Made by a program: the position numbers and the translations under genes. A model generated the notes under the pieces. It was not told where the DNA came from. It was given only the letters and a program-made list of their open reading frames with translations, and did no database searches. From Acinetobacter zhairuonensis (lineage in GTDB: Bacteria > Pseudomonadota > Gammaproteobacteria > Pseudomonadales > Moraxellaceae), in NCBI RefSeq assembly GCF_022601715.1, contig NZ_JAKVIM010000001.1, forward strand, positions 309,926 through 373,925: DNA of 64,000 nucleotides, given 5' to 3'. How positions within the stretch are numbered: the stretch's first letter is position 1; each line of letters starts with the position of its first letter. Shown here in pieces: positions 1 through 8,350 of this stretch.

Positions 1-98
1 TATTTGGCTAGATGTTTTCTAGAAATACTTGAAAGTGGTTGGATTATTTTTACTCACTTTGTTAGATTAGAAAATGCGAATAACAACAAGGTCATATC

Positions 99-761
99 AT
101 GAGAAAATTATTTTTCTTTGGGGTCGTAGGTTTAATGATAGGTGCAGCAAATGCAGCCCAGACTCAGGAAAAGCCGTTACAACTACAAGATGTTGAACCT
201 GCGCCGATGGGGGAACCAGTTCAAGCGCAACCTGTCAAACTAGAGCAAACACAATACAATACTCAACTTCATCAAAGAGGTGTGATCTATTTAGGCTATG
301 CAGGTTCTCAAATAGACTCAATCTACCTCGATGAAGATAAAAGCCATCATGGTGTAGATATTGGTTATGCTGCTGAATATATCGATAACGTCAATTACGG
401 AGTAGGTTATACCTATCAAGCTTCTTCAGATTGGGAGTATTCGGAAGTTTACGCAAAATTAGGTTATCGTTTTTTTGAGAGAAATGCGCATTACGCAGCA
501 ACTTCTTTAGGTGTAGGTTATGTGTGGGGTGATGCCAAAGATTATAATATTGATACTGAGTACTTTTCTGTCCCAATAGAGCTTGAGTTAGGGCATTATG
601 TTCAGCCTAATTTCGCCATTTATGGGACATTAGGCTACAAATGGTTATTTAATCAGGATGTAGACCTGTGTGCTAATGGCGAGTGTGCCTCGGCTGATGG
701 TATAGATGAATTAGATCTTGATGGTCTGACGTATAAATTAGGTATGAAATATCACTTCTAA
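99..761 (+). CDS. Outer-membrane beta-barrel protein (porin/OmpW-like, unassigned)
   Basis: 220 residues. A Sec signal peptide is visible (MRKLFFFG start, hydrophobic core, likely cleavage after AANA near residue 19). A Gln/Pro-rich linker follows to about residue 58, then alternating polar/aromatic strands rich in Gly-Tyr pairs. The chain ends in Phe (KYHF), the usual C-terminal signal for BAM-mediated barrel insertion. One pair of close cysteines (LCANGEC) sits in a late loop. I infer a small outer-membrane barrel of about 8 strands. The family resembles the outer-membrane beta-barrel domain proteins common in Acinetobacter, but I cannot name a substrate. It is monocistronic, with a terminator directly downstream. 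A surface-structural or OmpW-like role is equally possible. Confidence 0.75.
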   Translation: MRKLFFFGVVGLMIGAANAAQTQEKPLQLQDVEPAPMGEPVQAQPVKLEQTQYNTQLHQRGVIYLGYAGSQIDSIYLDEDKSHHGVDIGYAAEYIDNVNYGVGYTYQASSDWEYSEVYAKLGYRFFERNAHYAATSLGVGYVWGDAKDYNIDTEYFSVPIELELGHYVQPNFAIYGTLGYKWLFNQDVDLCANGECASADGIDELDLDGLTYKLGMKYHF

Positions 762-805
762 GTGACCTTGATTGATCATTTTTAATCAGTCATAACAACC
801 ATAAT

Positions 806-834
806 AAAACCCTGCAAGTGTAGGGTTTTATTTT
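806..834 (+). terminator. Rho-independent terminator
   Basis: Perfect 8-bp stem AAAACCCT/AGGGTTTT with an 8-nt loop, followed by a T-rich tract, 45 bp after the stop of the barrel protein. Confidence 0.8.
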
Positions 835-1117
835 ATCCCTTGCTTGTCGAAAAAGAATCAGTAAGAGTATGTTGAATATTAGTAATATTTAATCCCCAAC
901 ATTCAACATTAAATACAATGACGGACGGTGTAAAAAACGTAATTGTAAAAAAACTTATTATTAAGCCTTTCTGGTGATTAAGTTCATATTTATGGAGCAA
1001 GGACTTTAGTCAAAAGATGAAAGTTATTCATATTGTTCATTCTTGTACAATTTAATGTGAACCATGAATCATTTTAGTGTATATTTTATCAATAAGTAAA
1101 AACTGTACTTTATAATA
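835..1117. other. AT-rich intergenic stretch
   Basis: About 280 bp between the terminator and the next candidate gene. I see no ORF with a ribosome-binding site, no tRNA fold and no clear promoter pair. Confidence 0.5.
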
Positions 1118-1303
1118 ATGAAGAAGTTACTCATCCCATTTTTTATCGTGATGGTTTGCATCTTGGGTTTTAGTGTATACCATGAATCTGAAGCTAGGCA
1201 AAAGCAGAAAATTGATCGTTTAGTGAGCGAAGCACATAGCTCATTACAGCAGATTGAAGCCGATGTGCACTCAAAAAAAATTTTAATAAAAAAAGATCAA
1301 TAG
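1118..1303 (+). CDS. Small single-pass membrane or exported protein, unknown
   Basis: 61 residues. Residues 4-20 are hydrophobic (LLIPFFIVMVCILGFSV) and look like an N-terminal membrane anchor or uncleaved signal. The rest is a charged, heptad-like helix (residues 27-61, rich in Lys, Glu, Gln). No Shine-Dalgarno sequence is visible before the ATG; TATAAT sits directly upstream. I do not recognise the family. The composition is protein-like rather than random, but the missing ribosome-binding site keeps confidence modest. Confidence 0.4.
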   Translation: MKKLLIPFFIVMVCILGFSVYHESEARQKQKIDRLVSEAHSSLQQIEADVHSKKILIKKDQ

Positions 1304-1411
1304 CTGTATGAATTCATTTTTGTAATTAAAGATTTAAATTTACTTTTCTTCAATTTTTAGGCGCTAAGTCTCTGTAGTTTAAAAATTCTAGAAACAATGA
1401 GAAAATCAATA

Positions 1412-1515
1412 TGTTATAATTCAGACCGAATTCAATGAAATGTTTATGTTTTTTATTTAAGTTATTGATTTAAAGAGTATAAATGGTAAGGCTGCATATT
1501 TTATGCAGCTTTTTT
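1412..1515 (+). ncRNA. Candidate small RNA: extended -10 promoter to terminator
   Basis: An extended -10 element (TG at 1412-1413, TATAAT at 1415-1420) predicts transcription from about 1427. About 70 nt later lies an intrinsic terminator: perfect stem GCTGCATA/TATGCAGC at 1491-1509, 3-nt loop, then six T. The roughly 89-nt transcript contains no ORF with a ribosome-binding site. It ends 180 bp before the purine permease start, so it could be an independent sRNA or a terminated leader of that gene. The -35 region is poor, as is usual with extended -10 promoters. No known family is recognised. Confidence 0.45.
1491..1515 (+). terminator. Rho-independent terminator of the candidate small RNA
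   Basis: 8-bp perfect stem, TTT loop, six-T tail. No annotated gene ends nearby, which is the reason to suspect a non-coding transcript. Confidence 0.8.
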
Positions 1516-1694
1516 CGTTTACTCGTTGGTAGTATTTCATGTTTTATATCGTGGACTCCCATATTTAGCTTAGAAAAAAGCATCAGATATTTGGCATACC
1601 CATTGCTTAAAATTTTGATATTTAAATGGCGAAAAGTTTATTTTTTAGCCTAGGTTCGAATTTTAGCATCATGTTTTTTTACAGGGGCGAGGTC

Positions 1695-3017
1695 ATGACG
1701 ACTCCTAATCCAGCTTCAGAAAATGTGCTTGAGCGCTTATTTAAATTAAGCGAAAACAAGACAACATTTCGTACTGAAGTGCTTGCAGGTGTAACCACCT
1801 TTTTAACCATGTGTTACATCATTATTGTTAATCCAATGATTTTATCCGAAACAGGGATGGATCATGGAGCTGTCTTTGTCGCAACCTGTCTTGCTGCAGC
1901 TATTGGCTGTTTAGTGATGGGGATTATTGCGAACTATCCAATTGCTTTAGCACCTGGTATGGGACTTAACGCTTACTTTACCTATTCAGTGTGTATGGGT
2001 ATGGGCGTGCCATGGCAAACGGCTTTGGCCGCTGTCTTTATGTCTGGTTTGATTTTCATTGCCATTAGCATGTTTAAAATCCGTGAAGCGATTGTGAATG
2101 CAATTCCAATGTCACTTAAGCTTGCAATTGGTGGTGGTATTGGTTTGTTCTTGGCGTTGATTGCGTTAAAGAACTCAGGCATTATTGTTGATAATCCAGC
2201 AACTCTAGTAGGTTTAGGCGATCTTAAACAACCAACAGTATTGTTGACGTTGTTTGGTTTTTTGATGATTGTGGTGTTGCATCAGTTTAAAGTACGTGGT
2301 GCGATTATCATCAGTATTCTGGTGTTGACTGCAATTTCTACCTTTATGGGTTTAAGTGAGTTCAAAGGTGTTGTCGGGGAAATTCCTTCAATTGCACCGA
2401 CGTTCTTACAAATGGACTTTGAAGGCTTGTTCACTGCTAGTCTAGTTGGGGTCATTTTTGTCTTCTTCCTGGTGGATTTATTCGACTCGACAGGTACGTT
2501 AGTCGGTGTTGCGCACCGTGCAGGCTTACTTCAAGATGGTAAATTACCACGTTTGAAGAAAGCATTGTTTGCTGACTCAACTGCGATTGTTGCAGGTGCG
2601 GCTTTAGGTACATCTTCCACTACACCTTATATTGAATCTTCTGCAGGGGTTGCTGCTGGTGGTCGTACAGGTTTAACGGCTGTTGTTGTCGCTGTATTAT
2701 TTGTACTGTGCTTATTCTTAGCACCTTTAGCTCAATCTGTACCAAGTTTTGCTACTGCGCCAGCACTCTTATTTGTTGGTGTATTGATGATTCAGGGTAT
2801 CGTGCATATTGAATGGGACGATATTACTGAGGCGGTTCCAGCATTTTTAACCATCGTATTTATGCCATTTTCATATTCAATTGCAGATGGTATTGCTATG
2901 GGCTTTATTAGCTACGCATTAATTAAATTATGTACAGGCAAGGCTGCAACTGTTCCATATATGGTATGGATTGTTGCGGTGCTTTGGGCGATTAAATTTG
3001 CATTTTTTGGTGGTTAA
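1695..3017 (+). CDS. AzgA-type purine permease (NCS2 family)
   Basis: Inner-membrane proton-coupled importer of nucleobases, probably adenine, guanine or hypoxanthine. The frame is open from 1626, but the ATG at 1695 has a ribosome-binding site (GGGGCGAGG) just upstream and gives the usual 440 residues. The protein is almost entirely hydrophobic helices. The AzgA/PbuG signature APGMGLNAYFTY lies in the N-terminal third, and LFDSTGTLVG, typical of this subfamily, lies mid-protein. A strong terminator separates it from the purine deaminase gene 64 bp downstream, so the two are partly uncoupled but functionally paired: import followed by deamination. The substrate is inferred from family and context. 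Confidence 0.88.
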   Translation: MTTPNPASENVLERLFKLSENKTTFRTEVLAGVTTFLTMCYIIIVNPMILSETGMDHGAVFVATCLAAAIGCLVMGIIANYPIALAPGMGLNAYFTYSVCMGMGVPWQTALAAVFMSGLIFIAISMFKIREAIVNAIPMSLKLAIGGGIGLFLALIALKNSGIIVDNPATLVGLGDLKQPTVLLTLFGFLMIVVLHQFKVRGAIIISILVLTAISTFMGLSEFKGVVGEIPSIAPTFLQMDFEGLFTASLVGVIFVFFLVDLFDSTGTLVGVAHRAGLLQDGKLPRLKKALFADSTAIVAGAALGTSSTTPYIESSAGVAAGGRTGLTAVVVAVLFVLCLFLAPLAQSVPSFATAPALLFVGVLMIQGIVHIEWDDITEAVPAFLTIVFMPFSYSIADGIAMGFISYALIKLCTGKAATVPYMVWIVAVLWAIKFAFFGG

Positions 3018-3035
3018 TACCCACACCAATTTTAA

Positions 3036-3062
3036 GGGTGTAAACTTGTTTACACCCTTTTT
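3036..3062 (+). terminator. Rho-independent terminator after the purine permease
   Basis: 10-bp perfect stem GGGTGTAAAC/GTTTACACCC with a TT loop and a T tract. It lies between permease and deaminase, so it may limit read-through. Confidence 0.85.
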
Positions 3063-3077
3063 TCTTTCTGAGGATAA

Positions 3078-4079
<1,002 letters not shown>

Positions 4080-4094
4080 AAAACTACAATGTAA

Positions 4095-4122
4095 AAAACC
4101 GCACAATAAAGTGCGGTTTTTT
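4095..4122 (+). terminator. Rho-independent terminator after the deaminase
   Basis: 10-bp perfect stem AAAACCGCAC/GTGCGGTTTT, loop AATAAA, T tail. The symmetric A/T flanks could also serve the convergent cytochrome b561 gene. Confidence 0.85.
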
Positions 4123-4158
4123 ATTCACATGAATAAACTGTATATGGTCAGTCCAAAA

Positions 4159-4713
4159 TTATTTCGGCTGACGAGTCATACTGGTGAGCACAGTATCTTT
4201 ATCAATAAAGTGGTGTTTTAAGGCTGCTGCAATATGACCAACTACCAAAAAGCCTGCTCCCCAAGAAAGATAGATGTGAAGTGGTTTTACAATCTCTAAT
4301 ACATCGTAATTTTCTTCAATTAGGGTTGGTAGATTAAACAGATACAGCACAGGGGCAGGGTGGCCCGCGCTCCAACTGAATAAACAGCCCGTAATGGGTA
4401 AGGCAAGTAACATTAAATATAAAGCCAAATGCCCTGCATGTGCCAATCCTTTCATCATTGGCGACATGCTATCAGGTAAAGATGGCGCAGGGTGTGTATA
4501 GCGCCAGAAAATACGAATCACGACCAAAAAGATAATGGTGGTAGCAATATTTTTGTGTAGGGTAATGATATCGCCTTTAAAACTGCCATCAGTTTCATAA
4601 CTTAAAAAATTTCCGCTATAAAAACCAATCAACCATGCAGCAATAAAAATAATTGCCATGAGCCAGTGTAGAACTTGTGCGGTGCGCGTGTAATAGAGTG
4701 TTGTATTTTTCAT
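4159..4713 (-). CDS. Cytochrome b561 family protein
   Basis: 184 residues with four predicted transmembrane helices (about 15-32, 55-70, 92-112, 147-165). Histidines lie where the family binds two b-type haems: H16, H53, H146 and H160. It belongs to the bacterial CybB/YceJ-type family that passes electrons between quinol and periplasmic or haem partners in the inner membrane. It is convergent with the deaminase, and its upstream region is shared divergently with a lipoprotein gene. The physiological partner cannot be told from sequence. Confidence 0.88.
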   Translation of the reverse strand: MKNTTLYYTRTAQVLHWLMAIIFIAAWLIGFYSGNFLSYETDGSFKGDIITLHKNIATTIIFLVVIRIFWRYTHPAPSLPDSMSPMMKGLAHAGHLALYLMLLALPITGCLFSWSAGHPAPVLYLFNLPTLIEENYDVLEIVKPLHIYLSWGAGFLVVGHIAAALKHHFIDKDTVLTSMTRQPK

Positions 4714-4939
4714 AAAGTATGAAGAAACAGGTCAGAAATTTCCATCATCTTACTGAATTGGAAATAGCAAAAATACGCAGAATCTGCAACGAAGCGTATA
4801 TTTGTTGCAACGCTGAATGGTGCGGAATGTCTTTGTCTTTAATTTGTGCAAAGAGTTGTGCCTTTACGCAATTGGGGCTTTTTATTTAGAAATGATGCTG
4901 CACAATAGCGCTACTTAAAACCAAGACAAGGGAAACCCT

Positions 4940-5317
4940 GTGAATAAACGATTAGCTGCCTTAGTTCCTGTTTTTTTAGTACTTACAGCATGTGCAACGA
5001 CAGAAACTGCGAACACTACTGCGACAACAACACAGCAAGTGGGTATGGCAGCCATGAAAATTGCGATTAATGCAAAATGTACAACTGAACTAAATAATAC
5101 GCCTGCATGGAAGACGGCAACGCAAGTGATGACGGCTGAGCAGAAGCAAAGTATTCAAACGGATATTTGTGGCTGTGTCAGCGAGAAAGCTCCACAAAAT
5201 GTAACGACTGTGGATTTGGCTACAGCCGCTCTAGATCCAGCTGCACGTGCAACAATTGTCACCAATGTGGTGACCAAAACCATCCAGAGCTGTGTGGCAG
5301 AAGCAGTCAATAAATAA
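4940..5317 (+). CDS. Small cysteine-containing lipoprotein, first of two tandem paralogues
   Basis: 125 residues starting at GTG, with AAGGGAAA as ribosome-binding site. The lipobox LTAC puts the lipidated cysteine at residue 18. After a Thr/Ala-rich linker, the mature domain has four cysteines in the order KC, ICGC, and one near the C-terminus (SC). The neighbour 128 bp downstream has the same layout, including NAKC/NQKC, CGCVSEKAP/CKCVGENAP and LATAALD/LALAAID, so the two are clearly paralogous. The cysteine spacing suggests two disulfides in the periplasm. Function unknown. Confidence 0.8.
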   Translation: MNKRLAALVPVFLVLTACATTETANTTATTTQQVGMAAMKIAINAKCTTELNNTPAWKTATQVMTAEQKQSIQTDICGCVSEKAPQNVTTVDLATAALDPAARATIVTNVVTKTIQSCVAEAVNK

Positions 5318-5322
5318 GCACT

Positions 5323-5349
5323 AAAAGCTAGGAATTACCTAGCTTTTTT
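5323..5349 (+). terminator. Rho-independent terminator
   Basis: 10-bp stem AAAAGCTAGG/CCTAGCTTTT with a 5-nt loop and T run, between the two lipoprotein paralogues. Each therefore has its own transcription unit. Confidence 0.85.
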
Positions 5350-5445
5350 ATTAATATTTTTTGTACATTTCGCATAATTTCCTCTATATTAAATTGAATA
5401 ATAAATAACCTCTACACATGATGAACTATAGATAAGGGTTGCATA

Positions 5446-5811
5446 ATGATGAAAAAACTTAAACTTTTGATGTGTCTATCCGGAGCAGTGCTATTGTCGG
5501 CATGTGCATCCTCCCCAATGTCTGGCTCAGATTCGAATGGTATTTCTGTAATTCGAATGGCATCCAACCAAAAATGTATGGATGAAATTGAGAGTAATCC
5601 AACTTGGATAGTGAGTAGTAAATTACTGTCTGAAGATCAAAAACAGAAGAAGAAACGTGAAGTCTGTAAATGTGTAGGAGAGAATGCACCTAAAATGCTG
5701 TCCAAAGAACAGTTGGCTCTGGCTGCTATCGACTCAAAAGCTAAAGATGCCTACGCTGCTTTGGCAAATACAAAAACTTCAGCAGTATGTGCATCGGAAA
5801 TGTTAAACTAA
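5446..5811 (+). CDS. Small cysteine-containing lipoprotein, second paralogue
   Basis: 121 residues. Two adjacent ATG codons (5446 and 5449) follow AAGGGTT. The lipobox LSAC puts the lipid-modified cysteine at about residue 20. The mature part repeats the plan of the preceding gene: NQKC, a TW-containing helix, CKCVGENAP, LALAAID and a final VC near the C-terminus. It carries more lysines (DQKQKKKREVC) than its partner. It has its own upstream AT-rich promoter region and its own terminator. A duplication followed by divergence is the simplest history. Function unknown. Confidence 0.8.
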   Translation: MMKKLKLLMCLSGAVLLSACASSPMSGSDSNGISVIRMASNQKCMDEIESNPTWIVSSKLLSEDQKQKKKREVCKCVGENAPKMLSKEQLALAAIDSKAKDAYAALANTKTSAVCASEMLN

Positions 5812-5836
5812 ACAGATAAGATTAATTATGATTTTT

Positions 5837-5864
5837 AAAATGGCTGATAATTCAGCCATTTTTT
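5837..5864 (+). terminator. Rho-independent terminator
   Basis: Stem TGGCTGA/TCAGCCA extended by A/T pairs, 4-nt loop, T run. It ends only 13 bp before rnhB. Confidence 0.85.
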
Positions 5865-5877
5865 ATGAGAGTAAGAC

Positions 5878-6450
5878 ATGCGAATAGCTGGTGTAGATGA
5901 AGCAGGGCGTGGTCCCTTAGTGGGTTCAGTTGTTGCTGCAGCTGTAATTCTAGATCCGAATAACCCGATTGAGGGTTTGAATGACTCTAAGAAATTAACT
6001 GAGAAAAAGCGTGAAAAACTTTTCTTGGAGATTCAGGAGAAGGCATTGGCATGGTCGATTGCTGAAGCGAGTCATGAAGAAATTGATCAAATTAATATTT
6101 TGCAAGCCTCTTTATTGGCAATGCGTCGTGCGGTAGAAGCATTACAAATACAGCCAGAGCATGTCTTGGTAGATGGCAACAAAATTCCTCAAGGTTTGAG
6201 TATGAGTTGTGATGCTGTGGTCGGGGGAGATGCGCTGCATGCTGAAATCTCAGCAGCAAGTATTTTGGCAAAAGTCACACGTGATCGTGAAATGGTGATG
6301 CTAGATCAGAAGTATCCACAATATGGATTTGCCAAGCATAAAGGTTATCCAACTAAAGCACATTTTGAAGCTATCGCTGAACATGGCGTAATTGATGAAC
6401 ATCGCCGAAGTTATGCCCCTGTAAAGAAAGTACTAGAGCAATTGGCTTAA
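5878..6450 (+). CDS. rnhB: Ribonuclease HII
   Basis: 190 residues. Cleaves RNA in RNA-DNA hybrids and at single ribonucleotides embedded in DNA. The family signature starts at residue 5 ([10 protein letters not shown], acidic pair D7-E8). LNDSKKL, a DGNK stretch and [12 protein letters not shown] follow. Length matches the usual 190-210. GAGAGTAAG precedes the ATG. A symmetric hairpin closes the gene against convergent csrA. No oddities. Confidence 0.96.
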   Translation: MRIAGVDEAGRGPLVGSVVAAAVILDPNNPIEGLNDSKKLTEKKREKLFLEIQEKALAWSIAEASHEEIDQINILQASLLAMRRAVEALQIQPEHVLVDGNKIPQGLSMSCDAVVGGDALHAEISAASILAKVTRDREMVMLDQKYPQYGFAKHKGYPTKAHFEAIAEHGVIDEHRRSYAPVKKVLEQLA

Positions 6451-6463
6451 GCCATAAAAATTT

Positions 6464-6487
6464 AAAGCGGCTTAGAAAAGCCGCTTT
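6464..6487. terminator. Bidirectional hairpin between rnhB and csrA
   Basis: Perfect 10-bp stem AAAGCGGCTT/AAGCCGCTTT with loop AGAA. It lies between convergent stops and is A-rich before and T-rich after, so it can serve both strands. Confidence 0.7.
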
Positions 6488-6505
6488 AGGAGATAACATT
6501 TAATA

Positions 6506-6760
6506 TTAACGATTAAAGTTATTCTGGGAGTAATTATCTTCCTCAAAAGAAGGCTGATAATCTTGATCGAGATGTTGAAGGTGTTCGTGCATCGCGCGTT
6601 CATGTTGAATGCGTTGATAGATCTCTTCGCGATGAACTGATACTTCTTTTGGAGCATTCACGCCAATACGAACTTGGTTGCCTTTAACGCCAAGCACAGT
6701 AACACTGACTTGATCCCCAATCATTAATGTTTCTCCGACACGTCGGGTCAGAATCAGCAT
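6506..6760 (-). CDS. csrA: Carbon storage regulator CsrA with long C-terminal tail
   Basis: Post-transcriptional regulator that binds GGA motifs in mRNA leaders as a dimer. The ATG at 6760 has AAGGAG seven bases upstream; the longer frame from 6814 has no support. Residues 1-52 match the CsrA core, with L4 and R44 (SVHREEI), both important for RNA binding. Residues from about 56 to 84 are an acidic, Gln/Asn-rich, probably disordered extension (ending NNFNR) that the 61-residue enterobacterial protein lacks. It sits downstream of alaS-lysC, the order seen in many gammaproteobacteria. Confidence 0.95.
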   Translation of the reverse strand: MLILTRRVGETLMIGDQVSVTVLGVKGNQVRIGVNAPKEVSVHREEIYQRIQHERAMHEHLQHLDQDYQPSFEEDNYSQNNFNR

Positions 6761-6916
6761 GTTTATCTCCTTGCAAAATGCTAAACCTGCATTGATTAAA
6801 AAGTTAAAATACACAACCTTGGTAATAAAGAAAATTTAACAGAACTTATAGGCTTATAAATTGAGTACTTATAGAATTCTGTTGAAATTTACCAAAACGC
6901 CTCTAGCCTAATATAA

Positions 6917-6950
6917 CAGAGCCACTATAGAAAAAACTATAGTGGCTCTG
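6917..6950. terminator. Long perfect hairpin between lysC and csrA
   Basis: 14-bp perfect inverted repeat (CAGAGCCACTATAG and its complement) around six A. The plus-strand exit is T-rich (TATTTTTATT). On the minus strand, where lysC would end, the loop is T-rich but the tail is weaker. Probably the lysC terminator, leaving csrA with its own promoter. Confidence 0.7.
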
Positions 6951-7004
6951 TATTTTTATTGGAATTTGAAAAATTATCTATTGAAAAATTTTCAACTTTC
7001 CGAT

Positions 7005-8285
7005 TTAAGCACGAGCGCTAGATTCGCCGTGTTCACGATCTAAGCCGAATGCTGTGTGTAAACAACGGACAGCAAGTTCTAAATAGTTTTCTTCAATCAG
7101 TACAGAGATTTTAATTTCTGATGTTGAAATCATTAAAATATTAATGCTTTCATCTGCTAACGCAGTGAACATTTTACTTGCAACACCTGCATGTGAACGC
7201 ATACCTACACCAACGATTGAGACTTTGACGATATCGTCGCGAGTTACAACTTCACAGCCTTCAATGCTGCTTGCTGTTTGTTCCAAGATTGCTTTTGCTT
7301 TTGCCAAGTCAGTACGGTTTACGGTAAAAGTAAAGTCTGTCGTACCATCTTCTTCTACGTTTTGGATAATCATATCCACTTCGATATTGGCATTACTGAT
7401 AGGCGATAAGATTTTAGATGCAATACCTGGTTCATCAGGAACACCCAAGATAGTGAGTTTTGCTTCGTCACGGTTAAATGCAATACCTGCAATGATTGGT
7501 TGTTCCATATCGTCTTCTGCCTCAGTCGTAATTAGTGTGCCTACGTTTTGTTTGAAATCTTCATCAAATGCGCCATCATCATCATTATCAAAACTTGATA
7601 ATACACGCAATGGAACTTGATATTTACCAGCGAATTCAACAGAGCGGATTTGTAAAACTTTTGAGCCTAAAGATGCCATTTCTAGCATTTCTTCAAAAGA
7701 GATACGGTCAACTTTTTTCGCTTTTGGTGCAACGCGTGGGTCAGTGGTATAAACACCATCTACATCAGTATAGATTTGGCATTCATCTGCTTTCAGCGCA
7801 GCTGCCAGTGCTACCCCAGAAGTATCTGAGCCACCACGGCCTAAAGTTGTGGTGTTGCCATCGGCATCAAAGCCTTGGAAACCAGCAACGACAATGACAC
7901 GACCTGCATCTAAGTGCTCAGTCATTACGTCAGTATCAATCGATTCAATACGTGCTTTGGTAAACGCGCTGTCCGTTTTAATACCAACTTGGCGACCAGT
8001 GAGTGACTTAGCTTCAACGCCAATTGAATTGAGCGCCATCGCTAACATGGAAATCGTTACCTGTTCACCCGTTGAAACCATTTGGTCTAGTTCGCGTGGG
8101 TCAGGGGTGTCCGTAATGGCTTTCGCGAGAGCTAATAAGCGGTTTGTTTCACCACTCATTGCTGATACTACAACCACTACCTTGTGGCCGTGGTCATGCC
8201 AGCGCTTCACACGACGAGCAACATTTAAAATGCGCTCGGGGGTACCCATAGAAGTACCGCCATATTTTTGAACGATTAATGCCAT
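7005..8285 (-). CDS. lysC: Aspartate kinase
   Basis: 426 residues from the ATG at 8285 (GGAACAACT upstream; an in-frame extension to 8321 lacks a ribosome-binding site). Phosphorylates aspartate in the first step to lysine, threonine, methionine and diaminopimelate. The amino-acid kinase domain begins with ALIVQKYGGTSM (catalytic Lys at residue 7). FQGFDADGNTTTLGRGGSDT and YTDVDGVYTTDPR lie in the middle, and two ACT domains occupy about residues 265-415 for feedback control. It follows alaS by 65 bp on the same strand. Confidence 0.96.
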   Translation of the reverse strand: MALIVQKYGGTSMGTPERILNVARRVKRWHDHGHKVVVVVSAMSGETNRLLALAKAITDTPDPRELDQMVSTGEQVTISMLAMALNSIGVEAKSLTGRQVGIKTDSAFTKARIESIDTDVMTEHLDAGRVIVVAGFQGFDADGNTTTLGRGGSDTSGVALAAALKADECQIYTDVDGVYTTDPRVAPKAKKVDRISFEEMLEMASLGSKVLQIRSVEFAGKYQVPLRVLSSFDNDDDGAFDEDFKQNVGTLITTEAEDDMEQPIIAGIAFNRDEAKLTILGVPDEPGIASKILSPISNANIEVDMIIQNVEEDGTTDFTFTVNRTDLAKAKAILEQTASSIEGCEVVTRDDIVKVSIVGVGMRSHAGVASKMFTALADESINILMISTSEIKISVLIEENYLELAVRCLHTAFGLDREHGESSARA

Positions 8286-8350
8286 AGTTGTTCCATATAA
8301 GCCATGACCCTGAAGTGCCAATCAGGGTCAGTTACACAAAAGGTGAAGTT

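Noticed and set aside
49..63. 15-bp exact match between the window start (TTTTACTCACTTTGT) and about 58247
   Set aside because: A 15-mer repeated once in 64 kb of AT-rich DNA is expected by chance.
1304..1694. Purine riboswitch before the permease
   Set aside because: The conserved purine-aptamer junction sequences and paired stems are not visible; only a promoter and terminator are.
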